Source: Ignavibacteria bacterium
Lineage (GTDB): Bacteria; Bacteroidota; Ignavibacteria; Tepidaquicellales; Tepidaquicellaceae
NCBI GenBank assembly: GCA_019187405.1
Contig: JABAQZ010000011.1
Coordinates: 1-64,000, forward strand
Length of the DNA stretch: 64,000 bases
Direction of reading: 5' to 3'
Shown here: positions 9,501 to 18,238 of the stretch, piece after piece
Layout: each line of letters starts with the position of its first letter
Position numbering within the stretch: position 1 is the first letter of the stretch
Translations under genes and position numbers: made by a program
The notes under the pieces: model-generated
What the model saw: the letters and a program-made list of their open reading frames with translations, nothing else
What the model was told of the DNA's origin: nothing
Database searches by the model: none

Positions 9501-12500
9501 TATCCGAAAATCTTGGCATGAGAGGAATACTTATCGGGAATTCAAAAAATTTTAATATTAACGGTAATATTATTTCAGGCATAATTTCTTCATCCTCTTC
9601 AATTGATTTAATTTCAGGAATCCAAACATCATTAAACATTAACGGTGGACGAATATATAATAATAAAATCAGCGGCATTAATCAGACAAATACCGGCGGT
9701 TATGCTGCCGCAGGTATATTGCTTAAAACTCTTAATTCAGCTTCCGATGTTTCGGTTTATAATAATTTCATTTCTGATATAATTGGATACGGAGATGCAA
9801 ATCCGGATGAAAACGGAAACGGAATCAGAGTGGATTCAGGTGGCGGATATAATATTTATTTCAATACTGTTTCGTTAAAAACAGAACAGTCAAATCCGGC
9901 AAGTGTTTCAGCTGCTTTGTATATATCGGGAAACGTAACAATATCAGGCGCATTAAATATTAAAAATAATATTTTTTCAAACACACAAACAATCGGAACA
10001 GAAAGATACTGTGTTTATTCAGGCGGAACAGCTTCAGTGTATTCCGGTATAGATAACAATGATTATTATTTCGCATCAAATCCAAATCTCGGATATCTCG
10101 GAGGAAATCATTCTACTCTTTCAGGCTGGAAAACTGCAACAGGAAAAGATTCATCGAGCATTTCAGGTAATCCCATGTTTGCCGACAGTGCAGATCTGCA
10201 TATTGATTTGCATTCGGCATCTCCTTGCAATTCAGCGGGTGTACCTGTATCAGGAATTTCGGATGACATTGATGGCAATGCAAGAGACAGCTTATTTCCT
10301 GACATCGGAGCAGATGAGTATAATCCGGGAATGCTTGCGGGAAATTATCTCGTGGGTGTCTCAATGTTTAACAGTGTGACAGGAAAAAGTATTACTTTTA
10401 ACCGGATCGTCCGAAAAGTAACGAAAGAGGTTTATGAAAGTTATGAAGAAAAAAACGGAAAAAGTAAATCTAATATTTTGGATGCCAATTCCATTTCAGG
10501 TTTTCCAATTAAAAAAGTTTTGAAAGAAACTGATGAGATAACATTCGTTCCGATGCTAAACGGTAAAGTATATGATGGTTCTCTTTTTGTTTCCAAAGAA
10601 AATTTTCCGGATATGTTTGCTGATTCCATTAGAGGAATTTATGCAACGATTTCTGCAGCTGTTGCAGATCTAAATTCAAGGGGAGTGAGCGGTGCAGTCA
10701 GATTTTTACTGATTGATACACTTTACACAAGTGCAAGCGAAACTTATCCTCTTACCATTAATCAAATTGCCGGAAGCAGTTTGATAAATACGATAACATT
10801 CAGACCTTATGACGGTATCAGTTCAAAAATTACGGGTAACAATGCTGACGGGATCTTTAAGTTAAACGATGCTGACTTTATAATAATTGACGGTTCGAAT
10901 TCCGGAGGCAGTGACAGAAGCTTGACATTAATTGATTCAAATTCCTCCGGAGCAGGAATATGGATCAGTGGAGCATCCGGAGGAAACGGCACAGCATCAA
11001 ACACAATTAGAAACTGCAGGATAAAAGGATTATCGCAGTTTACTACATTTGCGGGAATCTTTTCGGGCAGCGGAATTTCTTTTGAGAGTGAGACAGGATC
11101 AATGAATACAAACTTGTCAGTGATTAATAATGAAATAACAAATGTGCAGAATGCAATTTACATAAGAGGCAGTTCAGTTTCATTGGACAGCGCTGCCGTA
11201 ATTTCCGGAAATGAACTTGGAAAAGATTCGGGCAATCTTGGATACAGAGGAATCTTTATCGGTAATTCGCGGATGTTCAGGATTTATAATAATGTAATTA
11301 CCGGAGTAATATCATCACCATCTTCGTCGGCAATCATGCAAGGTATTCAGGTTGGAAATAATATTGACGGAGGGAATATTTACAACAATAAAATTTCTAA
11401 AATTAAGCAAACGAATTCTCCGATAGGCTGGGGCGCTGCAGGAATACTTCTGGGGGCTTCTTCTGCTGCATCGAATATTTTAGTTTACAATAATTTTATC
11501 TCGGATGTTACGGGTTACGGATTTGGAGACGTGAATTCTTATGATAATGGTTACGGAATTATGATTGAAAAAGGAGGAGGTTACAGTCTATTTTATAATA
11601 CTGTTTCAATGAATACCGATCAAATCAATCCCAATGGAATTCCTTCGGCATTGAACATTTCTTCTGACATTCAAACAATGAGCTCCATTGCAATATTGAA
11701 CAACATTTTTTCCAATACACAAACAATCGGGGCAAACAGGTACTGCATTTATTCCGGAGCTTCAGCATCGGTATATTCTGATATTAATTACAATGATTAT
11801 CATCATTCAACGAGTCCGAATCTCGGTTACTTGGGAGGTAACAGGGCATCTCTTTCAAACTGGCGGATTGCATCTGGCAAAGACACCAACAGCATTTCTG
11901 CAGATCCATTGTTTGCCGGTATCAATGATCTGCATATTGATTCTACAGATATATCTCCATGCAATGATTCCGGAGTTTTCGTACCCGGAATTAATTTTGA
12001 CATAGATGGAAATATCAGAGATTCAATTAATCCCGATATTGGCGCTGATGAGTTTAATTTATTTCATAAAGATGCGGGAGTTACAAATATAATTTATCCT
12101 TTTGAAGGAATTAATGCTCTTACTTCGGATACAGTTGTTCCGGTTATTACAATAAAAAATTTCGGAAACATAAATCTTTACACTCCATTTAACATAACAT
12201 GCATTATAAATCCCGGAGGATATATAAGTACGATTTCAGACACATTATCAGCCGGGCTCGAGAGGAATGTAACTTTTACAGCAGGATTTATACCGTCTCC
12301 GAATACGACATACACAATTACAGTTTTTACAAGTCTTGAAGGTGACAGAGATAATTCAAATGACACGCTTGAGCAAACTTCTTCATTTATTAACGTAAAG
12401 CCTAAAATATTCTCTTTCTATCCTGAAAGCGGAGCTGTTGGAACTAAAGTTGTAATAAAAGGCAAAGGATTCAGCAATGTAGTTTCAAATAATGTTGTGC

Positions 12501-14722
12501 TTTTTGGTGCAGTAAGAGCAGAAATTATATCAGCTGATGAAGACAGCATTTCAGTTTCAGTACCGGCGGGGGCAAACTATGAATTTTTAAGCGTAACAAA
12601 TCTTGACAGTAATCTTACCGGTTATTCTACTAAGCCGTTTATAGTTACATTTTCAGGAGGATGCAAACCGGACTTTGCTCCGGTTACCGGATTTTCTACT
12701 GGGGCAGCTCCAAATGTTGCAAAGATTGGCGATATAGATTCTGACGGCAAATCCGATCTTGTATCGCTTAACAAATCGGGAAACAGTATTTCAGTATTGC
12801 GGAATATTTCGGATACAAGCGGAATTAATTTTGAACCAAAAATAGATTTCAGTACCGGAGGAACTCTTCCTGATGCAATGAGCCTTGCTGACATTGATGG
12901 AGACGGCAGACTCGATATTATTACCGGCGATACTTTTTTATCAGTGTTCATAAATACTTCTGACACAGGCAATATCAGTTTTGCAATAAGAAAAGATTTT
13001 TCAGCTTCCGCAAGTATTGTTAACATTGAAATAAACGATTTTAACGAAGACGGAAAACCTGACATTGCATATACAACGACGGATTCTTTAGAAGTTCTAA
13101 AAAACATATCCGACTCAGTTAATATAAACTTTGCTGCTGCCAGCGAAAGTTATGTTGTTAGCGGTAACAGTCTCATTGAATCCGGAGATATTGACGGAGA
13201 TGGGAAGCATGATATCATAGCTTACAATGGAATTAATTCCGTAGTTCTCAGAAATAATTCTTCAAATAATAATTTAAGTTTTACTGAAAATTTAGTTTCT
13301 TTTTCAGGAAATACGTTAACAACTTTTCAAATTGGTTTAAGTGATATAGATGCTGACGGAAAACATGATTTGGTATTCTGTTCTGAAATTAGCAGCTTAC
13401 TGTATGTTTACAAGAATACTTCTGCAATAGGCGTAATAAGTTTTGACGTTCCATATAATTTTAATTTTTCTGATAATACCGGCTCTTTAACTATTGGAGA
13501 TTATGACGGAGACGGCAAGCCGGATGTTGCTGCGGGAAGCGATTCATTGCTGCATTTGATAATAAATAACTCAATACCTGGTAACATCAGTTTCTTCAAT
13601 CATAAAGCTTATCCTTCACTTTCCAAAGTAAATTTGTATAACGGTGATCTAAGCGAAGACGGTAAACCTGAAATTGTTTCGGCAAACGAAGCAGGTAATG
13701 CCATTGATGTTTTTAAAAATCTGTCAGCCTCTGCTCAATTGAGCGCTGCTGTTTATGGAAACGGCGCTCTTGTAATAAACGGGTCTGTAACTCCTGACAC
13801 GGCAAATCACACAGATTTTGGATTTGTATCTTCTGACACTTCGGCTGTAAGAACTTACATTCTTCATAACTTAAGTTCGGACAGTCTTATGATTTCAAAC
13901 ATCCTTATGACTGGGGGTGATTCAGCAATGTTTTTTCCGGATACGTTAAATACTATATTAAAGATTGCTGCGGGAGATTCTGCAGCTTTTGACGTAACAT
14001 TTATACCTTCATCGGCTGGAGTGAAATCTTCCGTAGTGAAAATAATAACAAGCATTAATTCGGGAACAGAATGTTTTATCGCTCAAGATTATACTTTTGC
14101 GGTTCGGGGAACAGGTACTACTCACGGGATTATAAACATTTCGTTAATTCAGGAGGGATTTTATAATACTGCCGTTGACAGGCTTAGATTAAAAGATACA
14201 GTAAAAGCTTATTTGCATTCAAGCATTTCACCTTATGAAGCAATAGATTCTGCAGTTGGACTTATTGATACTTTGACATTTACAGACTCATTTATATTTC
14301 CAAATGCCGGAAATGGAATTTATTATATAAAGATTAAACACAGAAATACAATAGAGACATGGAGTAAATCAGGCGGCGAGGTATTTACAGAAGGAACAAC
14401 AATGAATTATGATTTTACCATTACTGCATCACAGGCATTGGGAAATAATCAGAAACAAGTTGCATCATTTATAGATGCACCGGTTCCGGAGAAAAATATT
14501 TTAAAAGAATCTTCAGTCATAAGGTTTGGTATATACTCGGGTGACGTAAATCAGGATGGCGTAATTGATGCATCGGATTTATCATTGATCGATAACGATG
14601 CGGTTAATTTTTTGACGGGATATTATTCATCAGATGTAAATGGTGATGACAATGTTGACGGCAATGATTTGTCAATAACGGATAATAATGCATCTGATTT
14701 TATTAATGCAGTAGTTCCATGA
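6509..14722 (+). CDS. Giant secreted modular protein (beta-helix units, TIG, VCBS, dockerin-like tail)
   Basis: This predicted exported protein has 2737 residues. A hydrophobic stretch (residues ~5-20) could be a signal sequence, but no clear cleavage site is visible. Three units of about 575 residues start near residues 121, 701 and 1275 with LAG[DN]Y.[IV]G. Each has a [IV]IIDGSNSGGSDRSLT[IL]IDS block and N/G-rich parallel beta-helix-like repeats, and closes with DIDGN.R....PDIGADE. Then follow a CARDB-like segment (~1855-1960), an IPT/TIG domain (~1965-2050), FG-GAP/VCBS repeats with DxDxDG loops (~2055-2410) and an anchor-type Ig domain (~2412-2535). The final module has IKHRN.IETWSK and two dockerin-like calcium loops, ending INAVVP, and is shared with the 753-4388 protein. 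The likely role is surface adhesion or carbohydrate contact; no catalytic residues were identified. Confidence 0.85.
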   Translation: MNKTIGLTVVSLILIFQLNVYKHTNRSLKNESDYRDFFNAEEIEDMNKHINSFKLSNGILPGVVDVEQAGITNIAKNLQREVSALFINNKINDEDEHSLISAAGNKSDLRKPFYSDNSKYTPLAGDYTIGMSMFNRVTGKKITFERKVKKVFKEVYEFEGETNGSDKSELNDPISFSSSAVKKILKEVDEVFYIPTENGLKYEGKLFASREEYPGMQSEAGSGVYATITAAITDLNARGINGPVRFLLLDASYSSATESYPIIINSIDGSSDTNTVTIRPQTGVTSVISGNVSGAMIKFNGADNVIIDGSNSGGSDRSLTIIDSSSTGIGIWIASDSTNDGAMFNTIKNCKIIGLSHVTTFAGIFSGSGISFGGEAESPNSNLTIHNNEITKVQNAIYLRGNSVNADTAMTISDNTLGTASANLGFRGVYIGNSENFNIHGNVISNVISYPSSTETMHGIQIGENISGGNIFKNKISTIKQINTSAGWGAAGILLGAFTSLANVTVYNNFISDVKGFGYPDVNSYDNGYGIMVESGGGYNIYFNTVSMNTNQTNTNGITAALNVSSAVSTSNSVNVRNNIFSNTQTIGSNRYCVYSGASASVYSDINYNDYYYASNPNLGYLGGNRANLITWQTATGDDLNSISGNPRIFSSTDLHIDTAVYSPCRAGAIVISGITDDIDGNSRNVSKPDIGADEINVQPLAGDYTIGAVLFNSITGRKITFEKTVIKVVKESYENADETDGRDKSNFQNSESVLKPNMKKAAKEVDEIICVPMENGSRYEGPLFVSKEDFLNMQADAGAGVYATITAAVTDLNYKGVSAPVRFLLLDANYTSATETYPLTINPISGSSAINTVTIRPATGITSLITGNNSASIFKINGADYFIIDGSNSGGSDRSLTIIDSNSAGSGIWLASASANDGANFNTIKNCKINGQSQFTSFAGIVSGSGTIIGNESAYPNSNLSIVNNEITKFRNAIYLIGNSSLNDSLMTVSGNTLGSISENLGMRGILIGNSKNFNINGNIISGIISSSSSIDLISGIQTSLNINGGRIYNNKISGINQTNTGGYAAAGILLKTLNSASDVSVYNNFISDIIGYGDANPDENGNGIRVDSGGGYNIYFNTVSLKTEQSNPASVSAALYISGNVTISGALNIKNNIFSNTQTIGTERYCVYSGGTASVYSGIDNNDYYFASNPNLGYLGGNHSTLSGWKTATGKDSSSISGNPMFADSADLHIDLHSASPCNSAGVPVSGISDDIDGNARDSLFPDIGADEYNPGMLAGNYLVGVSMFNSVTGKSITFNRIVRKVTKEVYESYEEKNGKSKSNILDANSISGFPIKKVLKETDEITFVPMLNGKVYDGSLFVSKENFPDMFADSIRGIYATISAAVADLNSRGVSGAVRFLLIDTLYTSASETYPLTINQIAGSSLINTITFRPYDGISSKITGNNADGIFKLNDADFIIIDGSNSGGSDRSLTLIDSNSSGAGIWISGASGGNGTASNTIRNCRIKGLSQFTTFAGIFSGSGISFESETGSMNTNLSVINNEITNVQNAIYIRGSSVSLDSAAVISGNELGKDSGNLGYRGIFIGNSRMFRIYNNVITGVISSPSSSAIMQGIQVGNNIDGGNIYNNKISKIKQTNSPIGWGAAGILLGASSAASNILVYNNFISDVTGYGFGDVNSYDNGYGIMIEKGGGYSLFYNTVSMNTDQINPNGIPSALNISSDIQTMSSIAILNNIFSNTQTIGANRYCIYSGASASVYSDINYNDYHHSTSPNLGYLGGNRASLSNWRIASGKDTNSISADPLFAGINDLHIDSTDISPCNDSGVFVPGINFDIDGNIRDSINPDIGADEFNLFHKDAGVTNIIYPFEGINALTSDTVVPVITIKNFGNINLYTPFNITCIINPGGYISTISDTLSAGLERNVTFTAGFIPSPNTTYTITVFTSLEGDRDNSNDTLEQTSSFINVKPKIFSFYPESGAVGTKVVIKGKGFSNVVSNNVVLFGAVRAEIISADEDSISVSVPAGANYEFLSVTNLDSNLTGYSTKPFIVTFSGGCKPDFAPVTGFSTGAAPNVAKIGDIDSDGKSDLVSLNKSGNSISVLRNISDTSGINFEPKIDFSTGGTLPDAMSLADIDGDGRLDIITGDTFLSVFINTSDTGNISFAIRKDFSASASIVNIEINDFNEDGKPDIAYTTTDSLEVLKNISDSVNINFAAASESYVVSGNSLIESGDIDGDGKHDIIAYNGINSVVLRNNSSNNNLSFTENLVSFSGNTLTTFQIGLSDIDADGKHDLVFCSEISSLLYVYKNTSAIGVISFDVPYNFNFSDNTGSLTIGDYDGDGKPDVAAGSDSLLHLIINNSIPGNISFFNHKAYPSLSKVNLYNGDLSEDGKPEIVSANEAGNAIDVFKNLSASAQLSAAVYGNGALVINGSVTPDTANHTDFGFVSSDTSAVRTYILHNLSSDSLMISNILMTGGDSAMFFPDTLNTILKIAAGDSAAFDVTFIPSSAGVKSSVVKIITSINSGTECFIAQDYTFAVRGTGTTHGIINISLIQEGFYNTAVDRLRLKDTVKAYLHSSISPYEAIDSAVGLIDTLTFTDSFIFPNAGNGIYYIKIKHRNTIETWSKSGGEVFTEGTTMNYDFTITASQALGNNQKQVASFIDAPVPEKNILKESSVIRFGIYSGDVNQDGVIDASDLSLIDNDAVNFLTGYYSSDVNGDDNVDGNDLSITDNNASDFINAVVP

Positions 14723-14765
14723 TTAATAAGCAATAATAAATATCTTTCGTAGAAGGTGTTTTTGG

Positions 14766-14981
14766 GTGATAGGCATGGCTGATGAAGTAGAGAAATTTAT
14801 ACGACATAAGCTGTATTATATTTATAATAATCCGGTATCTGGAAAATTGAAATTAGCTGAGTTTCATCTGGATTATAAAAATTCGAATGCAAGGATTTAT
14901 GCTTGTCCCGATGTGGCGCGGATTTGGGTGAGAAATCAAATGGCAGTTATTTTTACTTTGCCGAAATTGTTTCAGCAATAA
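14766..14981 (+). pseudogene. C-terminal fragment of a REP-associated tyrosine (Y1) transposase
   Basis: The 71-residue frame (GTG start, likely not a true start) contains FIRHKLYYIYNNPVSGKL followed by NSNARIY. This resembles the C-terminal KL.YIHNNPV...SSA.. region of IS200-like/REP-associated transposases. The upstream catalytic part with the HUH motif and the tyrosine is absent from the 44 bp between this frame and the preceding gene. It is therefore read as a decayed remnant at the start of the accessory island. A chance match is possible because the fragment is short. Confidence 0.55.
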
Positions 14982-15098
14982 TTCTGAGTAAGATGTCTTA
15001 GTAATTTTGGAGATAAGGAAATGGGGGAGACATAATGGGACGGGAATTAATCAGAAAATTTAAGAAATGTTGATTAAATTTATGATAAATTAAAACCA

Positions 15099-15299
15099 AT
15101 GAAAAAGCGTGAAAATAAATATTCCGATAAGGGGTTTAGGCATGAAGATTTTGTAGTACATATACTTGCAAAGCCGGATTCTTCGCATATTTACTTTCCT
15201 GTTGTTATAAAAGATCCAAATTACAATAAAGAGTTAAACGAAAAGTATTTAAAGTATAAAGAATCTGAAGTTGTTTATGATAAAGATTTTATTTCTTAA
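15099..15299 (+). CDS. Small hypothetical protein (66 aa)
   Basis: This is a short, charged, soluble frame starting MKKRENKYSDKGFRHEDFVV, with no signal peptide or membrane segment. No family was recognised. It is the first of three small same-strand frames that precede the type III restriction-modification genes, and gaps of about 60-120 bp separate them. The evidence that it is a real gene is an ATG start, compact codon-like composition and position. A short direct repeat follows its stop at 15322-15352. Confidence 0.45.
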   Translation: MKKRENKYSDKGFRHEDFVVHILAKPDSSHIYFPVVIKDPNYNKELNEKYLKYKESEVVYDKDFIS

Positions 15300-15321
15300 A
15301 CAATTTGTTTCGAGTTAATTG

Positions 15322-15352
15322 TCCTACGTCTCCGAAATACAATCCCCTTCTT
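15322..15352. repeat. Short direct repeat, copy 1 (partner at 16001-16030)
   Basis: The stretch contains GAAATACAATCCCCTTCTT after TCCTACGTCTCC. A closely matching stretch (TCCTCGTCTGT, then GAAATACAATCCCTTCTT) sits at 16001-16030. Each copy lies 20-25 bp after the stop of a small orphan ORF (15299 and 15980), so the pair brackets the second and third small genes. Confidence 0.6.
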
Positions 15353-15416
15353 TTTTACATTGAAGGAGATTTTCCGGAATTATTAATTTTGTTCGAACAA
15401 TTTTGGAATAATCAAT

Positions 15417-15668
15417 ATGGTTTATAGTAAATCAATAGAATTAGTTATAAAAGATAATCCGGAGATTAGACCTTTCATAGATAGCTATGTTAAGGAATTT
15501 CCTGATGATAAAAAGTTCTTAACATTGTTTCTACCTTCGTTTGATATTTCATTAGATAGGTTAATACATCTCTTAAAGGAAAGAAAATTCGGACAACGCA
15601 TAGTTACTGTTTATAATGGTGATCGTACTGATTATACTGAACTTGTTTATGATCAGAACAGGATTTAA
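15417..15668 (+). CDS. Small hypothetical protein (83 aa)
   Basis: This 83-residue soluble protein of unrecognised family starts at ATG 15417. It contains LPSFDISLDRLIHLLKERKF and a charged C-terminus. There is no signal peptide or helix-turn-helix that I can identify with confidence. It is followed after 60 bp by another 83-aa frame on the same strand. A toxin-antitoxin or defence accessory role is conceivable from context, but nothing in the sequence shows it. Confidence 0.5.
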   Translation: MVYSKSIELVIKDNPEIRPFIDSYVKEFPDDKKFLTLFLPSFDISLDRLIHLLKERKFGQRIVTVYNGDRTDYTELVYDQNRI

Positions 15669-15728
15669 AGTTATGGATATTACAAAAGATGAATCAATAT
15701 CGAGATCTAAAATAAACATGGAGGAGCT

Positions 15729-15980
15729 ATGAAAAAATTAACATATAAAGAGATTGAGCAGGAATATGATTTGTTAAATATAACAGAAAAAGAAAAAAAG
15801 GATGCTAAAGATATTTTAGAAGCAGGGATAAGAATGAAAGGCAATATCTCTTTAAGAGATTATTTGTTAAACAAAGCTAATAAAAATACAAAGGTCTGGT
15901 ATTATAGACTGAGGATCATTGAACGGTTCGGAGGTATATTACCTCTTGAACGTTTGATAGAAGTTTATAATATAGAATAA
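15729..15980 (+). CDS. Small hypothetical protein (83 aa)
   Basis: The frame opens with ATG and has a good ribosome binding site, GGAGGAG, within ten bases upstream, which supports real expression. The protein is Lys/Glu-rich and probably helical (KEIEQEYDLLNITEKEKKDA). Its C-terminal part, NKANKNTKVWYYRLRIIERF, is basic and could contact nucleic acid, but this is only a guess. No family was recognised. A short direct repeat at 16001-16030 follows its stop, and the mod gene starts 180 bp downstream. Confidence 0.6.
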   Translation: MKKLTYKEIEQEYDLLNITEKEKKDAKDILEAGIRMKGNISLRDYLLNKANKNTKVWYYRLRIIERFGGILPLERLIEVYNIE

Positions 15981-16000
15981 AAACTTAATCATTAATTTTT

Positions 16001-16030
16001 TCCTCGTCTGTGAAATACAATCCCTTCTTA
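16001..16030. repeat. Short direct repeat, copy 2 (partner at 15322-15352)
   Basis: This copy has TCCTCGTCTG followed by TGAAATACAATCCCTTCTT and matches 15322-15352 with a few differences. It lies just after the third small ORF and before the 5' region of the mod gene. Confidence 0.6.
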
Positions 16031-16159
16031 GATCAACTTTAATTTTAGATGTAAGTGAATTTCAAATACATTTACTAATTTTTATATTTACTCGGTTTGT
16101 ATGTTAATTCTGCTAATTCTTAAAAAAGACATCAGCAATAATTAATTAAAATTACTTTT

Positions 16160-18049
16160 ATGAAGCTATATCATTTGTTAAATGAACAACTTAAGAAAGT
16201 GCCGGAATTTGTTTCCGATACGGGCGAACTAAAGAAATGGGTAGTAATTAACAAAGCGCAGAATTTTGATGAAACCTTGATTGGTCTGCTGCTTGAAAAT
16301 AAAGAGCTTAAATCCAAATTTTTTCTGGAGGTAAAGAAAGCTTTGGTTTTTAATCAGCCGTTGTTCATTCAGTTCCTTGAACAAAAAAATTATTTGAATG
16401 ACAGTTACACTGCTTACAAGAAGAAAATCGGACTGAATATTGACGGAAAATATCTGAATCAACGAAACGAAGTTACGCTTGTCTGGCCGTACAAAGACTG
16501 CGTGCTCGAAGGCGGACAAAGCAAGGAAGAGGATAAGCGCGATGAAATCTTTTTTAATGAAACACTTGCACAAGATGAAATCACGCAATTATTCGAACCG
16601 AAAGTTCTCACCAATGTAAAGAAATACACGGCTGAAGGCGAAAAGCCGTTTGATAAATTCAACAGAAATGAAGAAGGAACAATCACGGATAATCTCATCA
16701 TCAAAGGAAATAATCTTCTGGCTCTGCATTCACTGAAAGAAGAGTTTGCAGGGAAAGTGAAGTTGATTTATATTGACCCGCCTTATAATACGGGAAATGA
16801 TTCATTTAAGTATAATGACAGTTTTAATCATTCAACATGGCTGACGTTTATGAAGAATAGACTTGAGATTGCTAGAGAACTATTAAAAGAAAATGGTATT
16901 ATTTTTGTGCAATGTGATGATAACGAACAAGCCTATTTAAAAGTAATAATGGATGACATTTTTAAAAGAGAAAATTTTATATCGAACATTGTATGGAGAG
17001 GGAGAGGAGGGAGACAGGATAGTAAATTTATTGCACAGATTCATGAAATGATTATCGTTTTTGCTAAATCAAAAGAATTTTTGAAAATTAATAGACAAAG
17101 AGTTCAGGATAATTCTGCTTATCTGTTTTTTGATAAGGAGAAAAATAAAAAATACAAAATACAATTGATTCGTAAATGGGGTAGTAATAGCCGAAAAGAG
17201 GATAGACCAAACTTATTTTACGAAATAGAATTTGAAGGTAAGAAAATAAAGCCTGTTTTACCAAATGGAGCAGATGGACGTTGGAGGTGGAGTAAGGATA
17301 AGCTACTAAAAGCTATTGAACAAAATTTGGTAATTAAATTAGAAAAGAATGGTAGAGTTGAGTTGTATGAAAAAATTTATGAGAGAGATGGGGAAAAAGA
17401 AGTTGTATATAATTCATGGTTTGAAGAAACTTTTTCAGGTCAAGGTACTAAACAATTAGAGAATCTTTTTTCCAAAAAAGTTTTTGATTATCCCAAACCA
17501 GAACAACTTTTAAAAAAAATAATAGAAATAGGAACTTGTGAAAAAGATATTATACTTGATTATCATTTGGGAAGTGGCACTACGACTACAACTTCTCATA
17601 AATTAAATAGACAGTACATTGGAATCGAACAAATGGAGTATGTAAAAAATATTGTCGTTGAACGATTAAAAAAAGTAATTAAAGGTGAGGAAGGCGGAAT
17701 AAGTGAATCCGTCAATTGGGAAGGTGGCGGTGAATTCATCTACTTCGAACTAAAAAAATACAACGAAGCATTCATAGAGAAGATCAAAAAAGCAAAGAAT
17801 ACGAAAGAGTTATTAGAGATTTGGGATGAAATGAAAGACAGGTCATTTCTGAATTACAATGTTGACATAAAGAGGCAGGAAGAAAATATTGAAGAATTTA
17901 AATCACTTACATTGAAAGAACAAAAGAAACTTCTTGTTGAATTGCTCGACAAGAATCAGCTTTATGTAAATTTGTCTTCAATGGATGATAAAGATTTTAA
18001 AGTTACGGATAAAGAAAAGAAAGTGACAAAAGATTTTTATAAACTATAA
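16160..18049 (+). CDS. mod: Type III restriction-modification system, DNA methyltransferase (Mod) subunit
   Basis: This is an N6-adenine (beta-class amino) DNA methyltransferase of 629 residues that both recognises the target site and modifies it. Catalytic motif IV is DPPY at residues 206-209 (IYIDPPYNTG) and comes before the AdoMet motif I, DYHLGSGTT at 467-475, the order expected of type III Mod proteins. Between them lies a variable segment (~270-430), presumably containing the target recognition domain. The partner res gene follows at 19408, separated by a Bro-N gene and its broken copies. The last ~35 bp of mod (KKVTKDFYKL) are echoed in degenerate form at 18187-18229 and 18541-18566, showing that the 3' end took part in local duplications. 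Key motifs are intact, so activity is plausible. Confidence 0.9.
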   Translation: MKLYHLLNEQLKKVPEFVSDTGELKKWVVINKAQNFDETLIGLLLENKELKSKFFLEVKKALVFNQPLFIQFLEQKNYLNDSYTAYKKKIGLNIDGKYLNQRNEVTLVWPYKDCVLEGGQSKEEDKRDEIFFNETLAQDEITQLFEPKVLTNVKKYTAEGEKPFDKFNRNEEGTITDNLIIKGNNLLALHSLKEEFAGKVKLIYIDPPYNTGNDSFKYNDSFNHSTWLTFMKNRLEIARELLKENGIIFVQCDDNEQAYLKVIMDDIFKRENFISNIVWRGRGGRQDSKFIAQIHEMIIVFAKSKEFLKINRQRVQDNSAYLFFDKEKNKKYKIQLIRKWGSNSRKEDRPNLFYEIEFEGKKIKPVLPNGADGRWRWSKDKLLKAIEQNLVIKLEKNGRVELYEKIYERDGEKEVVYNSWFEETFSGQGTKQLENLFSKKVFDYPKPEQLLKKIIEIGTCEKDIILDYHLGSGTTTTTSHKLNRQYIGIEQMEYVKNIVVERLKKVIKGEEGGISESVNWEGGGEFIYFELKKYNEAFIEKIKKAKNTKELLEIWDEMKDRSFLNYNVDIKRQEENIEEFKSLTLKEQKKLLVELLDKNQLYVNLSSMDDKDFKVTDKEKKVTKDFYKL

Positions 18050-18070
18050 TAGTTATTGATTTAATATAAT

Positions 18071-18184
18071 CAGTTGTCCGAAAAAATCGGACAACTGAAA
18101 ATCAGACTTTTGAAAGAAGGAAATGAAACGGTTGCAAATTGTAACCGATTGAAATTGAAATCATACAAAACCGGAGTTGCATAA
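18071..18184 (+). pseudogene. Bro-N gene remnant carrying two palindromic cassettes
   Basis: The stop-free frame from 18071 to a TAA at 18182-18184 reads QLSEKIGQLK, then KEGNETVANCNRLKLK and SYKTGVA. These correspond to the middle of the intact Bro-N protein at 18575-19411 (LSEKIGQLKM...KSYKTDVA). There is no start codon and the N- and C-terminal parts are missing. The fragment contains palindromes at 18071-18097 and 18129-18147 and lies 21 bp after mod. Confidence 0.7.
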
Positions 18185-18238
18185 CCAAAGAAAGTGACGA
18201 AAGTGAAAAGTATTTTTATAAACTTAAATAATGATAAT

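Noticed and set aside
12622-13107. 161-residue antisense ORF
   Set aside because: It lies wholly opposite the VCBS region of the giant protein and has low-complexity composition expected from the complement of Gly/Asp-rich repeats; no ribosome binding site or family match.
14766-14981. Intact small gene with GTG start
   Set aside because: Similarity is only to the C-terminal part of a transposase family; the catalytic half is missing, so it is listed as a pseudogene.
15099-15980. A named toxin-antitoxin system
   Set aside because: Size and position fit, but no toxin or antitoxin motif could be recognised, so no such call is made.
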